From NCBI RefSeq assembly GCF_019249655.2, contig NZ_CP137557.1, positions 1,299,001 to 1,363,000 of the forward strand: a DNA stretch of 64,000 bases, written 5' to 3'. Below are positions 16,388-25,179 of the stretch, piece by piece. The stretch's first letter is position 1, and every line of letters begins with the position of its first letter. The position numbers were made by a program, and so were the translations under genes. The DNA comes from Segatella copri (GTDB lineage: Bacteria > Bacteroidota > Bacteroidia > Bacteroidales > Bacteroidaceae). Below the pieces are notes generated by a model. That model saw nothing but the letters and a program-made list of their open reading frames with translations. It had not been told where the DNA came from and made no database searches.

Positions 16388-18378
16388 AAACTAATGAGGT
16401 AATTTTAACGTCCAAGAGTATTCAGCATATTCTGAAAGGATATAATCCAGAAAAGGCAATTTCAGAATATATTTGGAACGGATTTGATGCTAATGCAACA
16501 GAGGTGGACATCAATATAAAGTATGCCAACGAAAAGTTTGGATTGGCAGATTCTATAGAGATAGTTGATAATGGTGATGGCATCTGCTATGAGGAGTTGG
16601 CTGATAAATTTAAGGTGTTTTATGATTCGGCAAAGCGAAAAGGTAAAAAGGAAAAAACGGATTTGGTTCATGGTAAAAATGGATATGGACGTTTGACATT
16701 CTTTAAATTTGCAAGATTTGCGTCTTGGAATACAAGATACAAGTTAGCTGATTCTATCTATGAATACAGAATAGATGTGAATAGTGAAGACTTAAAACAC
16801 TATCAAGCTTCTGATAAACAGTTAGCTGTTGGTGATGTATCAGGTACAGTAGTTTCTTTCAAAGATATTAATGCTGATATTACATCTGGGTATGTGAAAG
16901 AAAAGCTCGTTCCTTATCTGAAAACTCGATTTGCTTGGTTTCTAGAAGTCAAGAAGGAAGCAAAAATTCAGATTAATGGAGAACTATTAGATTATAAATC
17001 TGTTATAGCGGAGAGAGAGGATGTCAAATTCGATGTATATGATATCGAGCACACTAGGCATACTTTCCATGGTGTTTACATTAATTGGAACAAAAAGTCG
17101 GCTGATGAATATTCAAAATTCTACTTTCTAAATAAAGAGTATAAGGTAAAATATCGGAAAACGACTAAACTGAATAATAAAGGAGATAACTTTTATCATA
17201 GTTTGATTTTGGTTGATGACTTCTTTGATGAGATTACAAAAACAGAAATGAGTGAAGAAGAAACGGAAACTAGAAGTTTGTTTGATTCTGACAAAAATCG
17301 TACTATTTTTAAAAGCTTGGAAAAACAGTTGAATGATTTTTTGGCAGAAAAGCGTCGTCCGTTCTTAAAAAAACAGGCAAATTCTGTTATTGATAGTTTT
17401 GAAAAAGAAAAGGTCATGCCTGATTTTGGTTCAAATCCATGGGATTTGAAGAAGAAAGAAACATTTGTAGATTTTGTCAAGGGCTTATATGAAGTACGAC
17501 CAGCTGTTTTTATGAAATTGAATACAGATCAAAAGCGTATATTCTTAGAGTTACTCAATTTGGTTATGGACACTAATGAACAAGACAGTTTGTTTAAAAT
17601 TCTTGATTCAGTGGTAGAACTAAGCTCCGATGATAGAAAAGAATTTGCAAAAATCTTAGAAACAACTCGTTTAAAGCGAGTTATATCTACAATTAATTTG
17701 ATAAAAGATAGAATTTTGGTTGTAGAGGATTTGAAGAAAGTCCTTTTTGACCATTCTTTGAAAGCTGGTGAAGTTAAGCATTTGCAGAAAATTCTTGTAG
17801 ATCATTATTGGATTTTCGGTGAAGAATATAATTTAGTGTGTTCCGAAGAAGTAAAATTTACGCAGGCTTTAGAGAAGTATAGATACGAGCTTTTGGGAGT
17901 AACAGAAAAAGAATATATCAATCATCCAGATAAGTATAAAGAAATGGACTTATTTTTGACTGGACAGGATTCGCAGTATGGTACTCCTCATAATTTGGTA
18001 GTAGAGATAAAAAGTCCTACTTACATAAAGCAATTGACATATAAAGAGTTTGGACAGATACAAACGTATGGTGATGTAATCCTTAAGACAGATGCGTTTA
18101 ATGATCATCGAGAAAGATGGACATTTATATTGATAGGGCAGGATGTAGATTCAAATCTTCGAGATTCTGTAATAAAGGATCCTTTGTCGGGCTGGGCTTA
18201 TACAAAAGCAAATGCGTCGTTCTATATCAAAACATGGAGTCAGGTTATTAATGACGTGGAGTTCCGACACAAGTATCTTTTAGACAAACTCTTGATAGAA
18301 AGGCAAAAACTTTCTTCGTCTGAAACGTTAGAGGAGATGATGGAAGAAATGCATAAAAGTAATGCTGCAATCAAGTAA
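16384..18378 (+). CDS. GHKL ATPase with C-terminal PD-(D/E)xK nuclease domain
   Basis: The protein has 664 residues. The N-terminal 250 carry the GHKL (Hsp90/MutL/MORC) ATP-binding fold: N-box EYIWNGFDANA with Glu 28 and Asn 32, G1 box DNGDGI at 62-67, and lid and G2 motif HGKNGYGRLTFF at 96-107. A helical middle follows. The C-terminal 150 residues look like a nuclease: Asp 522 in KEMDLFLTG and VEIKSP with Glu 541 and Lys 543. GHKL proteins use ATP-driven dimer closure to clamp nucleic acid; fusion to a nuclease suggests ATP-gated cleavage. It overlaps the broken nuclease gene by 4 bp, and the NACHT gene starts 58 bp downstream. Similar ATPases occur in bacterial conflict systems, so a defence role is inferred. 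Confidence 0.8.
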   Translation: MKTNEVILTSKSIQHILKGYNPEKAISEYIWNGFDANATEVDINIKYANEKFGLADSIEIVDNGDGICYEELADKFKVFYDSAKRKGKKEKTDLVHGKNGYGRLTFFKFARFASWNTRYKLADSIYEYRIDVNSEDLKHYQASDKQLAVGDVSGTVVSFKDINADITSGYVKEKLVPYLKTRFAWFLEVKKEAKIQINGELLDYKSVIAEREDVKFDVYDIEHTRHTFHGVYINWNKKSADEYSKFYFLNKEYKVKYRKTTKLNNKGDNFYHSLILVDDFFDEITKTEMSEEETETRSLFDSDKNRTIFKSLEKQLNDFLAEKRRPFLKKQANSVIDSFEKEKVMPDFGSNPWDLKKKETFVDFVKGLYEVRPAVFMKLNTDQKRIFLELLNLVMDTNEQDSLFKILDSVVELSSDDRKEFAKILETTRLKRVISTINLIKDRILVVEDLKKVLFDHSLKAGEVKHLQKILVDHYWIFGEEYNLVCSEEVKFTQALEKYRYELLGVTEKEYINHPDKYKEMDLFLTGQDSQYGTPHNLVVEIKSPTYIKQLTYKEFGQIQTYGDVILKTDAFNDHRERWTFILIGQDVDSNLRDSVIKDPLSGWAYTKANASFYIKTWSQVINDVEFRHKYLLDKLLIERQKLSSSETLEEMMEEMHKSNAAIK

Positions 18379-18436
18379 AGTAGCATATACTTAAGGAACT
18401 TATGGAAGTAGAACTCTTGAAGTAATATAAATTATT

Positions 18437-20554
18437 ATGGATAAGAATGAAGTAAAGAAAATATTCGATTTATATGAATATCATTTATTAAAGGAAGAAG
18501 AGGATTATATGGTTTATGCCGTAGGTCGCAATCTTTATCCTGGTGTCGAAATTGTTTGCTTTAATAATGTTGATACAGCCCGAATTGATAAACTTACGGA
18601 AGAATTCAGAAGTTTGAATTATTCAGTTCGTGTGTGTAAGGAGGCGGAAGTCGAAAACATAGAAGATTATCTTTTTGATTGGTTCTTTCAAGTAAAGCAA
18701 GCTAATGCTCAGATTAAAAATCGATACAAAGAATATACATCTGCTGTTATGCATGCTTATGGATTAGACCAAGAACAATTAGCAGCTGCTAAGTATGAAT
18801 ATGTAAGATGCCCATATACAGTAGAGCGTAATTATACGAGCAAAGCATATACAAGCGGTGTGCCTATAATAAACTCTTTGCGAAGTGAATTGGATTCGAA
18901 AGGTGCAAGATTAGTAATTGTAGAAGCTCCAGCAGGTTATGGAAAAACATCAACAGCAATGGAATTGCTTAATAGTTATTCTGATGTAACATCAAAAGTG
19001 CGTCCGTTCTATATGGAACTTTATAAGGATCGTCAAGCTCCAACTTTTTATTATTTGTTGATATCACAAATTAATAAGACCTTTAATGTGCTGCTTGGTG
19101 ATACTATCGTGATGCACAATATCAAAGAAGGAAGAATTCCTTTGATTATAGATGGATTTGACGAGCTTCTGAATGAGGATTTGGACCACGGAAATTCTAA
19201 GTCCGAAAAGAATAAGGGAAAAACCATGTTGGAAACAATAGCTGAACTTTTGGAAGGGAATGCCAAGATTATTTTGACTACCAGAAAAACAGCCATTCTT
19301 TCTGGTCCCGAGTTTTATGACTGGTATGAGCAAAAGACATCAAGTAAGCAAGATGTGGACATAGTTCGATATAAATTGGAGCAACCAAGAATAGAGGATT
19401 GGCTGAGTGAAGCTAAAATGCGTCTTTTGCCTTCTAATATTCATGATTTGTCTAATCCTGTAATATTAGGATATCTACATTTTCTTAGTGACGTTGAATA
19501 TAAAGCAGAGGCACATTCTGATTCGCTAGTGCAAAATTATGTAACAAAACTTCTTACTCGAGAAATTGAACGCCAGCAACTCCCTTTCTCGGATATTAAT
19601 GAGCAGCAGCTTATTTATGAGCGTTTGGCATCAGCTTTTGCATATAACAATATAAATTCCGATTCAAGAAAGAACGTTAAGAATGCTATACTGTTGTTAT
19701 CTTCTGATATTTTGGAAAAATATGCTACGCCAAGCAAAGATACAGATAATATAGCAAACAGCTTAACAAATCATGCTTTGCTTGATAGAAAGGGTGATAA
19801 TAATATTGGTTTCATTAATGATTTTATTTTGGGGCTATTTTTGGGTTATTCTCTTATAGATGTTAAGCATGATGAACTTCCTGGTTATTATAAAGATATG
19901 TCCTTGCAGTTTCTTGAAAAAGTAATTGAAGCTATGGCTGCTTGTGATGAGGAAAAAAGAGAATACACGTGTATGCAATTGGAGGATATGTGTAGTAAAA
20001 TGACACCTGATTTGAGATTGTTTTCGGAAATTAAATTACTGCATAAACCAAAGTCTAATTTTAAAGAGACATATTTGGAAAGCAAAATTTTGATGAATAC
20101 ATGTTTTGATGCGCCCTCAAGTTTTGTTAGATGTAATTTCGTAAATATTAATTTTGAGGAAGGAAAAGTCAATTTTGATGTTTTTGACGACTGTATGTTT
20201 ATTGGTTGCAAGTTCAATCAAGTTGATATTGTTGGTAAAACTGAAGGGGTGGATTTCTTTGAATGTGTAAAAGACGGTTCTGGATTCGATCCAAATTTTC
20301 ATGAAGTTATTGAAACTATCGACAAGGGAAACCAACAAATTCCTATGGAATTGGAAATCTTAAGGCAGTATATTCCGAAGGGGGCAAAAGGGAGAAAGAT
20401 GCAAATCATATCACGATTAAAGAATGAGTTTGTTGATGGGAAATCATTTAAGAAGGTTTTCTGTTCATTAGTGACTCGTGGTTATATTTTGACAGATGGT
20501 GATAAGTCTCATATATCTGATTCTGGTTTAGATTTCCTTAATAAAAATGTATAG
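18437..20554 (+). CDS. NACHT-type STAND NTPase with pentapeptide-like C-terminal repeats
   Basis: The protein has 705 residues. Residues 1-140 form an unrecognised N-terminal domain. The NTPase follows: P-loop EAPAGYGKTST (Lys 170) and Walker B PLIIDGFDEL (Asp 239, Asp 242, Glu 243), with an arginine-containing LTTRKTA sensor strand near residue 280. These motifs are typical of NACHT modules. After a helical region, residues about 540-620 show pentapeptide-like strands (FVRCNFVNINFEEGKVNF, CMFIGCKFNQVDI). NACHT proteins in bacteria sense phage components and trigger effectors. The gene lies between the GHKL gene and a RelA/SpoT gene, only 2 bp from the latter, which implies co-translation. 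Sensor and effector roles are inferred from context. Confidence 0.85.
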   Translation: MDKNEVKKIFDLYEYHLLKEEEDYMVYAVGRNLYPGVEIVCFNNVDTARIDKLTEEFRSLNYSVRVCKEAEVENIEDYLFDWFFQVKQANAQIKNRYKEYTSAVMHAYGLDQEQLAAAKYEYVRCPYTVERNYTSKAYTSGVPIINSLRSELDSKGARLVIVEAPAGYGKTSTAMELLNSYSDVTSKVRPFYMELYKDRQAPTFYYLLISQINKTFNVLLGDTIVMHNIKEGRIPLIIDGFDELLNEDLDHGNSKSEKNKGKTMLETIAELLEGNAKIILTTRKTAILSGPEFYDWYEQKTSSKQDVDIVRYKLEQPRIEDWLSEAKMRLLPSNIHDLSNPVILGYLHFLSDVEYKAEAHSDSLVQNYVTKLLTREIERQQLPFSDINEQQLIYERLASAFAYNNINSDSRKNVKNAILLLSSDILEKYATPSKDTDNIANSLTNHALLDRKGDNNIGFINDFILGLFLGYSLIDVKHDELPGYYKDMSLQFLEKVIEAMAACDEEKREYTCMQLEDMCSKMTPDLRLFSEIKLLHKPKSNFKETYLESKILMNTCFDAPSSFVRCNFVNINFEEGKVNFDVFDDCMFIGCKFNQVDIVGKTEGVDFFECVKDGSGFDPNFHEVIETIDKGNQQIPMELEILRQYIPKGAKGRKMQIISRLKNEFVDGKSFKKVFCSLVTRGYILTDGDKSHISDSGLDFLNKNV

Positions 20555-20556
20555 TC

Positions 20557-21528
20557 ATGGAAACAATTAAAGAAAATATAGAAGGAAGAATCATACCATT
20601 ATTGGAAAAAGCAGGCATGTATTATCGTGTCTTCTCACGAGTAAAATCCAAAGAGTCTATTCAGAAGAAACTGGATATTAAAGCTAATGCTTATAGAAGA
20701 AGCGGTAGAAAGATGCAAGATATCATTGGTATTCGTGTGATTTTTTATTTTCAAGAGGATGTGTCTATTTTTTATGAAAAGCTGAAGACAATGGAAGGTT
20801 ATGATTCTACGAATGAATCAAATTCTTCAAAGGAACTCAAAGAACTGACTGATATTATAGAGTCTTTTGATGGCGGTGACCCTCAACATGAAAAATTGAA
20901 GAGACTGTTGCCTTTTCATGATAAAGTTTTTATGCCGGAAAGATTGAATTTGGTAATGAGAATGAACCATCGAGAGCAAGAGAGATTGAAAGATGCTTTG
21001 AGTGAGTATGGAGATAATGCGAGTCTTATTGATGCAACTTATGAGGTACAGTTGAGAACTGTTTTATCTGAAGGTTGGCATGAAATTGAACATGATTTGC
21101 GATATAAAACCAAAGATGAAACTTGGTGGGACTTTTGCAAGGATGAGTCGAGAATGTTGAATGGTATATATGCATCGCTTGAAACTAATGAAAGAGCATT
21201 ATCCCAGATGATTCATGAGTTAACATATAAAAACTACAAAAATAAATCATGGGATGCAATGATTAGATTTCATCTTTGTAAGCGTATGAGCGAAGAAAAG
21301 CTTCCAAATGAGCTTTGTGAGATTTTAGATAATGATGAAAGGCTTGCTAAAGAAATTTTGCATGTTACTAGGAAGGAATTTACTAATTGGTTGTGGTCAA
21401 TGACAGTAAAACCCCCATTGTCAACAAAGTTTGCTCTATTTTTGATAAATAGGAAGATGTTGAATGACGAGCGAATAACTTCTTTGGAAGATAATGCTGT
21501 AAAAGTGATATTGGGGGGCATGCCGTAA
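20557..21528 (+). CDS. RelA/SpoT-like nucleotide pyrophosphokinase
   Basis: The protein has 323 residues. The synthetase fold occupies about 1-190: RVKSKESIQKKL (substrate-binding Arg/Lys/Ser), KMQDIIGIRVIFYF (the conserved 'D-hhG-hRhhh'), and YEVQLRTVLSEGWHEIEHDL (the E-hQhRT and E-H-D-h-x-Y signature). There is no HD hydrolase domain and no TGS/ACT regulatory region, so this is a stand-alone synthetase. Such proteins make (p)ppGpp or (pp)pApp, or pyrophosphorylate tRNA (toxSAS/CapRel type). As the last gene behind GHKL-nuclease and NACHT genes it is the best candidate for the growth-arresting effector. The C-terminal 130 residues are helical and unrecognised and may be the regulatory interface. 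Family call firm; toxin role inferred. Confidence 0.85.
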   Translation: METIKENIEGRIIPLLEKAGMYYRVFSRVKSKESIQKKLDIKANAYRRSGRKMQDIIGIRVIFYFQEDVSIFYEKLKTMEGYDSTNESNSSKELKELTDIIESFDGGDPQHEKLKRLLPFHDKVFMPERLNLVMRMNHREQERLKDALSEYGDNASLIDATYEVQLRTVLSEGWHEIEHDLRYKTKDETWWDFCKDESRMLNGIYASLETNERALSQMIHELTYKNYKNKSWDAMIRFHLCKRMSEEKLPNELCEILDNDERLAKEILHVTRKEFTNWLWSMTVKPPLSTKFALFLINRKMLNDERITSLEDNAVKVILGGMP

Positions 21529-21579
21529 AAAATGGTAAATGCTTTAATCATTGCATCTTTTTTTTAAAATATTATACAA

Positions 21580-21672
21580 ATGGAAGTGATAAAAATAAAT
21601 ATTGATGGCGTGCTCTTTATAGAGCTACGCCTCTTCAAAGACTCTCGTGGTTATGCCTTTAATTATGAGTAA
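21580..21672 (+). pseudogene. 5' shard of rfbC
   Basis: Thirty codons (MEVIKINIDGVLFIELRLFK, then DSRGY) match the start of the intact RfbC gene at 23214 (same I-x-GVL-I-E-RLF-DSRGY pattern; about 75% nucleotide identity). It then ends at a TAA with no epimerase body. Together with shards at 54453 and 59002 it marks recombination involving dTDP-sugar genes. Confidence 0.75.
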
Positions 21673-21702
21673 ATTATAATTAAAAATTAGTTTATAACTT
21701 CT

Positions 21703-21900
21703 GTAAATTACCATTAGCCCGTATGGCGGTACCTATATATATATTACCTTTGCATCCGTAATCAAAACAGTTTGATAATGGAAACAAGGGAATATTTCTA
21801 AAAAGTGATGTAGGACTACAAACAAAATTGTAAAGGTTGTAGCTTGCGCAAGTATTGTAAGGATTGGGAAGTGGATTATGATTGGCTCATTGAGTTTAAA
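21703..21900 (+). mobile_element. Truncated IS66 left end
   Basis: About 200 bp closely match the first 200 bp of the intact IS66 at 12967, including the GTAAAT inverted-repeat start, the promoter and the tnpA start. The copy has a stop codon after EYF of tnpA and ends abruptly. It has the same orientation as the intact element. The two therefore form direct repeats around the GHKL-NACHT-RelA/SpoT operon. Confidence 0.85.
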
Positions 21901-21970
21901 CATAAGTTGACGCAACTGCAGACATATAATCAAATCGAATTTTTAGATTGCTCAATGCAGGTATGATCAA

Positions 21971-22177
21971 GGCGGTCCCATCCCGCATAATCTGGCGAGA
22001 CCTTTGATGGTCCGCCAACCTTAGAGCGTAGTGGTTCCGAGCACCGGAGGGCGGTTACATCCCCGCTTCCTGAGGAAGAGGGGCTTGGGGAGAAGGTGGA
22101 GCTCTCCTTGCAGGAGAGACGGAGAGGTAGAAAAAATCCTTCCTTAATGGTAAAGAAGGACGGGATGATTTTCGAAA
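21971..22177 (+). repeat. Modular palindromic repeat, copy B
   Basis: Core hairpin GGCGAGACC-tttgat-GGTCCGCC (21994-22016), the GAGCACCGGAGGGCGG block, then modules CTTCCTGAGGAAG, CTCTCCTTGCAGGAGAG and a CCTTCTT-type end, finishing in GACGGGATGATTTTCGAAA. Confidence 0.85.
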
Positions 22178-22206
22178 CATGTTATTGATCAATAAATAAT
22201 AATGAT

Positions 22207-23115
22207 ATGAAAGGAATCGTATTAGCAGGTGGTAGCGGAACCCGCTTGTACCCCATCACAAAGGGTATCAGCAAGCAGCTGATACCAATCTTCGACAAGC
22301 CGATGATATATTACCCAATATCAGTATTGATGTTGGCAGGTATCCGTGAGATACTCATTATTTCAACACCATTTGATTTACCAGCTTTCAAGCGCCTCTT
22401 AGGCGATGGAAGTCAGTTAGGTGTGAAGTTTGAGTATGCAGAACAGCCATCACCAGATGGCTTAGCCCAAGCCTTCATTATCGGAGAGAAATTCATTGGT
22501 AATGATTCCGCTTGCCTCGTATTAGGCGATAATATCTTCTATGGTGCAGGATTAAATCAGATGCTGCATCAGGCAGTAGTAGATGCAGAGCAGAACAACA
22601 AGGCTACAGTCTTTGGCTATCGTGTAAGTGATCCGGAACGATATGGTGTAGCCGAGTTTGATGAGCAAGGCAATTGCCTGAGCATTGAAGAGAAGCCTGA
22701 AGATCCTAAGAGCAACTATGCAGTGGTTGGCTTATACTTCTATCCTAACAAGGTGGTGGAAGTAGCCAAGCATATCAAGCCATCCGCTCGTGGAGAGTTG
22801 GAAATCACCACCGTAAACCAGGAGTTCCTGAAGGATAAGCAGCTGAAGGTTCAGACCATGGCAAGAGGATTTGCTTGGCTTGATACCGGAACCCATGATT
22901 CTCTTTCTGAAGCATCCACATTTATTGAGGTCCTGGAGAAGCGCCAGGGCTTGAAGGTAGCTTGCTTGGAAGGAATCGCATACCGCCAGGGTTGGATTAC
23001 CGCAGAACAGTTGAGAGAGAATGCTCAGCCTATGCTGAAGAATGACTATGGCAAGTATCTCCTTTCAATACTTGAAGAGAAAGATCAAACATTAAAAAAG
23101 AATTTGGAATTTTAA
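22207..23115 (+). CDS. rfbA: Glucose-1-phosphate thymidylyltransferase
   Basis: The protein has 302 residues, full family length. It makes dTDP-glucose from dTTP and glucose-1-phosphate, the first step to dTDP-rhamnose and related sugars. Signature: [20 protein letters not shown] at the N-terminus (nucleotide-binding GGSGTRL), then [49 protein letters not shown] and [11 protein letters not shown]. rfbC follows 98 bp downstream. No intact rfbB or rfbD is in the window; only fragments of rfbB (59002) remain, so the other two steps must be encoded elsewhere. Confidence 0.95.
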   Translation: MKGIVLAGGSGTRLYPITKGISKQLIPIFDKPMIYYPISVLMLAGIREILIISTPFDLPAFKRLLGDGSQLGVKFEYAEQPSPDGLAQAFIIGEKFIGNDSACLVLGDNIFYGAGLNQMLHQAVVDAEQNNKATVFGYRVSDPERYGVAEFDEQGNCLSIEEKPEDPKSNYAVVGLYFYPNKVVEVAKHIKPSARGELEITTVNQEFLKDKQLKVQTMARGFAWLDTGTHDSLSEASTFIEVLEKRQGLKVACLEGIAYRQGWITAEQLRENAQPMLKNDYGKYLLSILEEKDQTLKKNLEF

Positions 23116-23213
23116 GCAGAAAATAATTATGGCAGGTGAAATGCCAGGGGCTTATTTTATAAGCTACTTTTCGGCTCTTGGTATGGAGCCTGCCTTTCTT
23201 AAAATATAAAACG

Positions 23214-23801
23214 ATGAATATAATCAAAACAGAAATAGAAGGCGTTCTCATTATAGAGCCACGCCTCTTCCGCGACTCTCGTGGCTACTTCTTCGAGAGC
23301 TTCAGCGAGCGAGAGTTTGAAGAGAAGGTTGCCCCAATCCTGGGACACAGTGTTCACTTCTGCCAAGACAACGAATCTATGAGCAGCTATGGTGTGATGC
23401 GAGGCCTGCACTTCCAGCGCCCACCTTATACCCAGAGCAAGTTGGTACGTTGCGTAAAAGGAAGAGTGCTTGATGTAGCTGTAGATATCCGAAAAGGATC
23501 ACCAACCTATGGTAAGCATGTTGCCGTAGAGTTAACAGAAGACAATCATGTCCAGTTCTTCATTCCAAAGGGCTTTGCCCATGGATTCGCTGTTCTTTCA
23601 GAAACAGCCGTCTTCCAGTACAAGTGTGATAACTTCTATCATCCTGAGGCAGATGGAGGCATCAGCATCCTCGATGACACCCTCGGTATCGATTGGAAAA
23701 TCCCAACAGAACATGCCAATCTCTCAGAGAAAGATACGAAGCATGCGATGCTGAAGGACTTCGATTCACCTTTCGATATCAATGTAGATTTATACAAATA
23801 A
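23214..23801 (+). CDS. rfbC: dTDP-4-dehydrorhamnose 3,5-epimerase
   Basis: The protein has 195 residues from ATG 23214; an upstream TTG at 23178 lies within the spacer. It epimerises dTDP-4-keto-6-deoxyglucose at C3 and C5. Motifs: EPRLFRDSRGYFFESFS, the catalytic His in VMRGLHFQRPPYTQSKLVRC, VLDVAVDIRKGSPTYGKHV, and PKGFAHGFAVLSETAVFQYK. It pairs with rfbA. Its sequence is the source (or sibling) of two shards elsewhere in the window. Confidence 0.95.
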   Translation: MNIIKTEIEGVLIIEPRLFRDSRGYFFESFSEREFEEKVAPILGHSVHFCQDNESMSSYGVMRGLHFQRPPYTQSKLVRCVKGRVLDVAVDIRKGSPTYGKHVAVELTEDNHVQFFIPKGFAHGFAVLSETAVFQYKCDNFYHPEADGGISILDDTLGIDWKIPTEHANLSEKDTKHAMLKDFDSPFDINVDLYK

Positions 23802-23808
23802 GTTTCTT

Positions 23809-24147
23809 ATGGCTGATAAAGAATTTTTAGAGCGAATGCTCTCGATGCTCCCAGAAGAGTTTCAAGACATTTACGATGATACGATTCCTGAGGCAAAGGA
23901 GATACGCAAGAAGATGGAAAAGAAGGTTTCTTCCGTAAAGTCCTATTCCTGTGCTATGCCGATGTTTGAAGACATTCGTAAGCTCAATTACAAAGGGCAA
24001 GCCAAGGTCTGCAAGACCTTTCATCAGTACATAAAGAAGAATCCTAATGTGGTATCCTTCTTTCTCGACCGTTTCGAGAAAACCTATTCTCGAATCAATA
24101 TGAAAGACTTGGAAGACTCCATTGAATGGATAAGGCTATGCCGTTAA
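23809..24147 (+). CDS. Hypothetical protein, 112 residues
   Basis: The gene starts 7 bp after rfbC. The product is helical and charged (EIRKKMEKKVSSVKSYS; FHQYIKKNPNVVSFFLDRFEK) with no signal peptide or membrane segment and no motif I recognise. It may be cotranscribed with the rfb genes and with a 37-residue frame 4 bp downstream. Confidence 0.5.
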   Translation: MADKEFLERMLSMLPEEFQDIYDDTIPEAKEIRKKMEKKVSSVKSYSCAMPMFEDIRKLNYKGQAKVCKTFHQYIKKNPNVVSFFLDRFEKTYSRINMKDLEDSIEWIRLCR

Positions 24148-24151
24148 TGAT

Positions 24152-24265
24152 ATGGACAACACCATTTCTGAGATTGACTATAACGACCCTATGACTTTCT
24201 TCGATATAGAGAAGCTGATGGGAAAGGTAATCAGTAAGGAACTGAAGAGTAATTCTCTAGAGTAA
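24152..24265 (+). CDS. Possible small protein, 37 residues
   Basis: An ATG 4 bp after the previous stop opens a 37-codon acidic frame (MDNTISEIDYNDPMTFFDIE onward). The tight spacing suggests coupled translation. It could also be the displaced tail of a longer gene. No family recognised. Confidence 0.35.
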   Translation: MDNTISEIDYNDPMTFFDIEKLMGKVISKELKSNSLE

Positions 24266-24352
24266 ATTCTGTAAGCAGCTACTGATGACATATCCTCAGA
24301 AAATATGCCATTTGCGCAGTTTCAAAGATAATTCATTTATAAATATTTTCTT

Positions 24353-25177
24353 ATGCATCTTCAAAAATGGATTGAACACTCTTATGCGGACTACTATACC
24401 ATGTTCATCAATTCTTGGATACCATTTAATGCATGGTATCAAGAAACTTATTATGACGAGCAGACTTGTAAAACTGATAAACTAATGGTTGAACAAGTCA
24501 AAAACAATGATAATAAGTATAAGAACAAGCTGAAGAACCTGCTGGAAGGTAGAGGTATAGGAGAGGAAATTGCTGAATTTCGCTTTCATTTGTCCCAGCT
24601 TTACAGCCAACTTGAAAGTCATACGATTCCGAATGGAACAAACCGTTTGTCTTTTCATACAATTTGGGCTGTTGATTCAAATTTAGATAGTTATACATTA
24701 TGTAATGGTACTTATTCTTACAAGATTCAAAAGATTGCAGGTGCTGCAAGAGGTGCAAAGCAATACAAAATAGAAGTAATCAACAGAAATAGCAGTGTAA
24801 CAACAGATGTTATCGAATTATTTAAAAAAGATTTCAATGAGTTGGAGGCGAATGCCGGTTTTGTAGCACTGTCGACAGATACGAAGAAAGCCAAGGTTCG
24901 AGAATGTCTTTCACATATTCTACGACATAAGCCTGCAAATTTTGTAAAGCCTGCAACCGCCACAGGTCGAAAACCTGCGCACAGCATAGTTATAGATGAG
25001 CGCACTCCACTTTATCTTTCAGATGATATAAATTTGGATGCCCAAGCTATAATACAGTTGATATACCAATTGCGCTGCATCATATTTCATGGAGAATTGG
25101 AGCCAACTTTGGCTAATATGCCAATTTATGAACATCTGTACCACGTTCAGAAAATATTAATAAAAGAACTTGTTTGA
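24353..25177 (+). CDS. HEPN-like protein, first gene of a defence-like operon
   Basis: The protein has 274 residues. The C-terminal 120 are all-helical and contain IYQLRCIIFHGEL near 238-250. Its Arg-x4-His arrangement fits the HEPN RNase motif (R-x4-6-H) seen in Apea-like and MAE-HEPN proteins. The N-terminal half (HSYADYYTMFINSWIPFNAW) is unrecognised; similar hydrophobic starts occur in HEPN proteins of abortive-infection type. The stop lies 2 bp before the start of the DUF262 gene. As a ribonuclease it would be the effector of the operon. The HEPN call rests on the motif and helical context only. Confidence 0.5.
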   Translation: MHLQKWIEHSYADYYTMFINSWIPFNAWYQETYYDEQTCKTDKLMVEQVKNNDNKYKNKLKNLLEGRGIGEEIAEFRFHLSQLYSQLESHTIPNGTNRLSFHTIWAVDSNLDSYTLCNGTYSYKIQKIAGAARGAKQYKIEVINRNSSVTTDVIELFKKDFNELEANAGFVALSTDTKKAKVRECLSHILRHKPANFVKPATATGRKPAHSIVIDERTPLYLSDDINLDAQAIIQLIYQLRCIIFHGELEPTLANMPIYEHLYHVQKILIKELV

Positions 25178-25179
25178 TT

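Noticed and set aside
22207..23801. Complete dTDP-rhamnose pathway in the window
   Set aside because: Only rfbA and rfbC are intact; rfbB is a 3' shard and rfbD was not seen.
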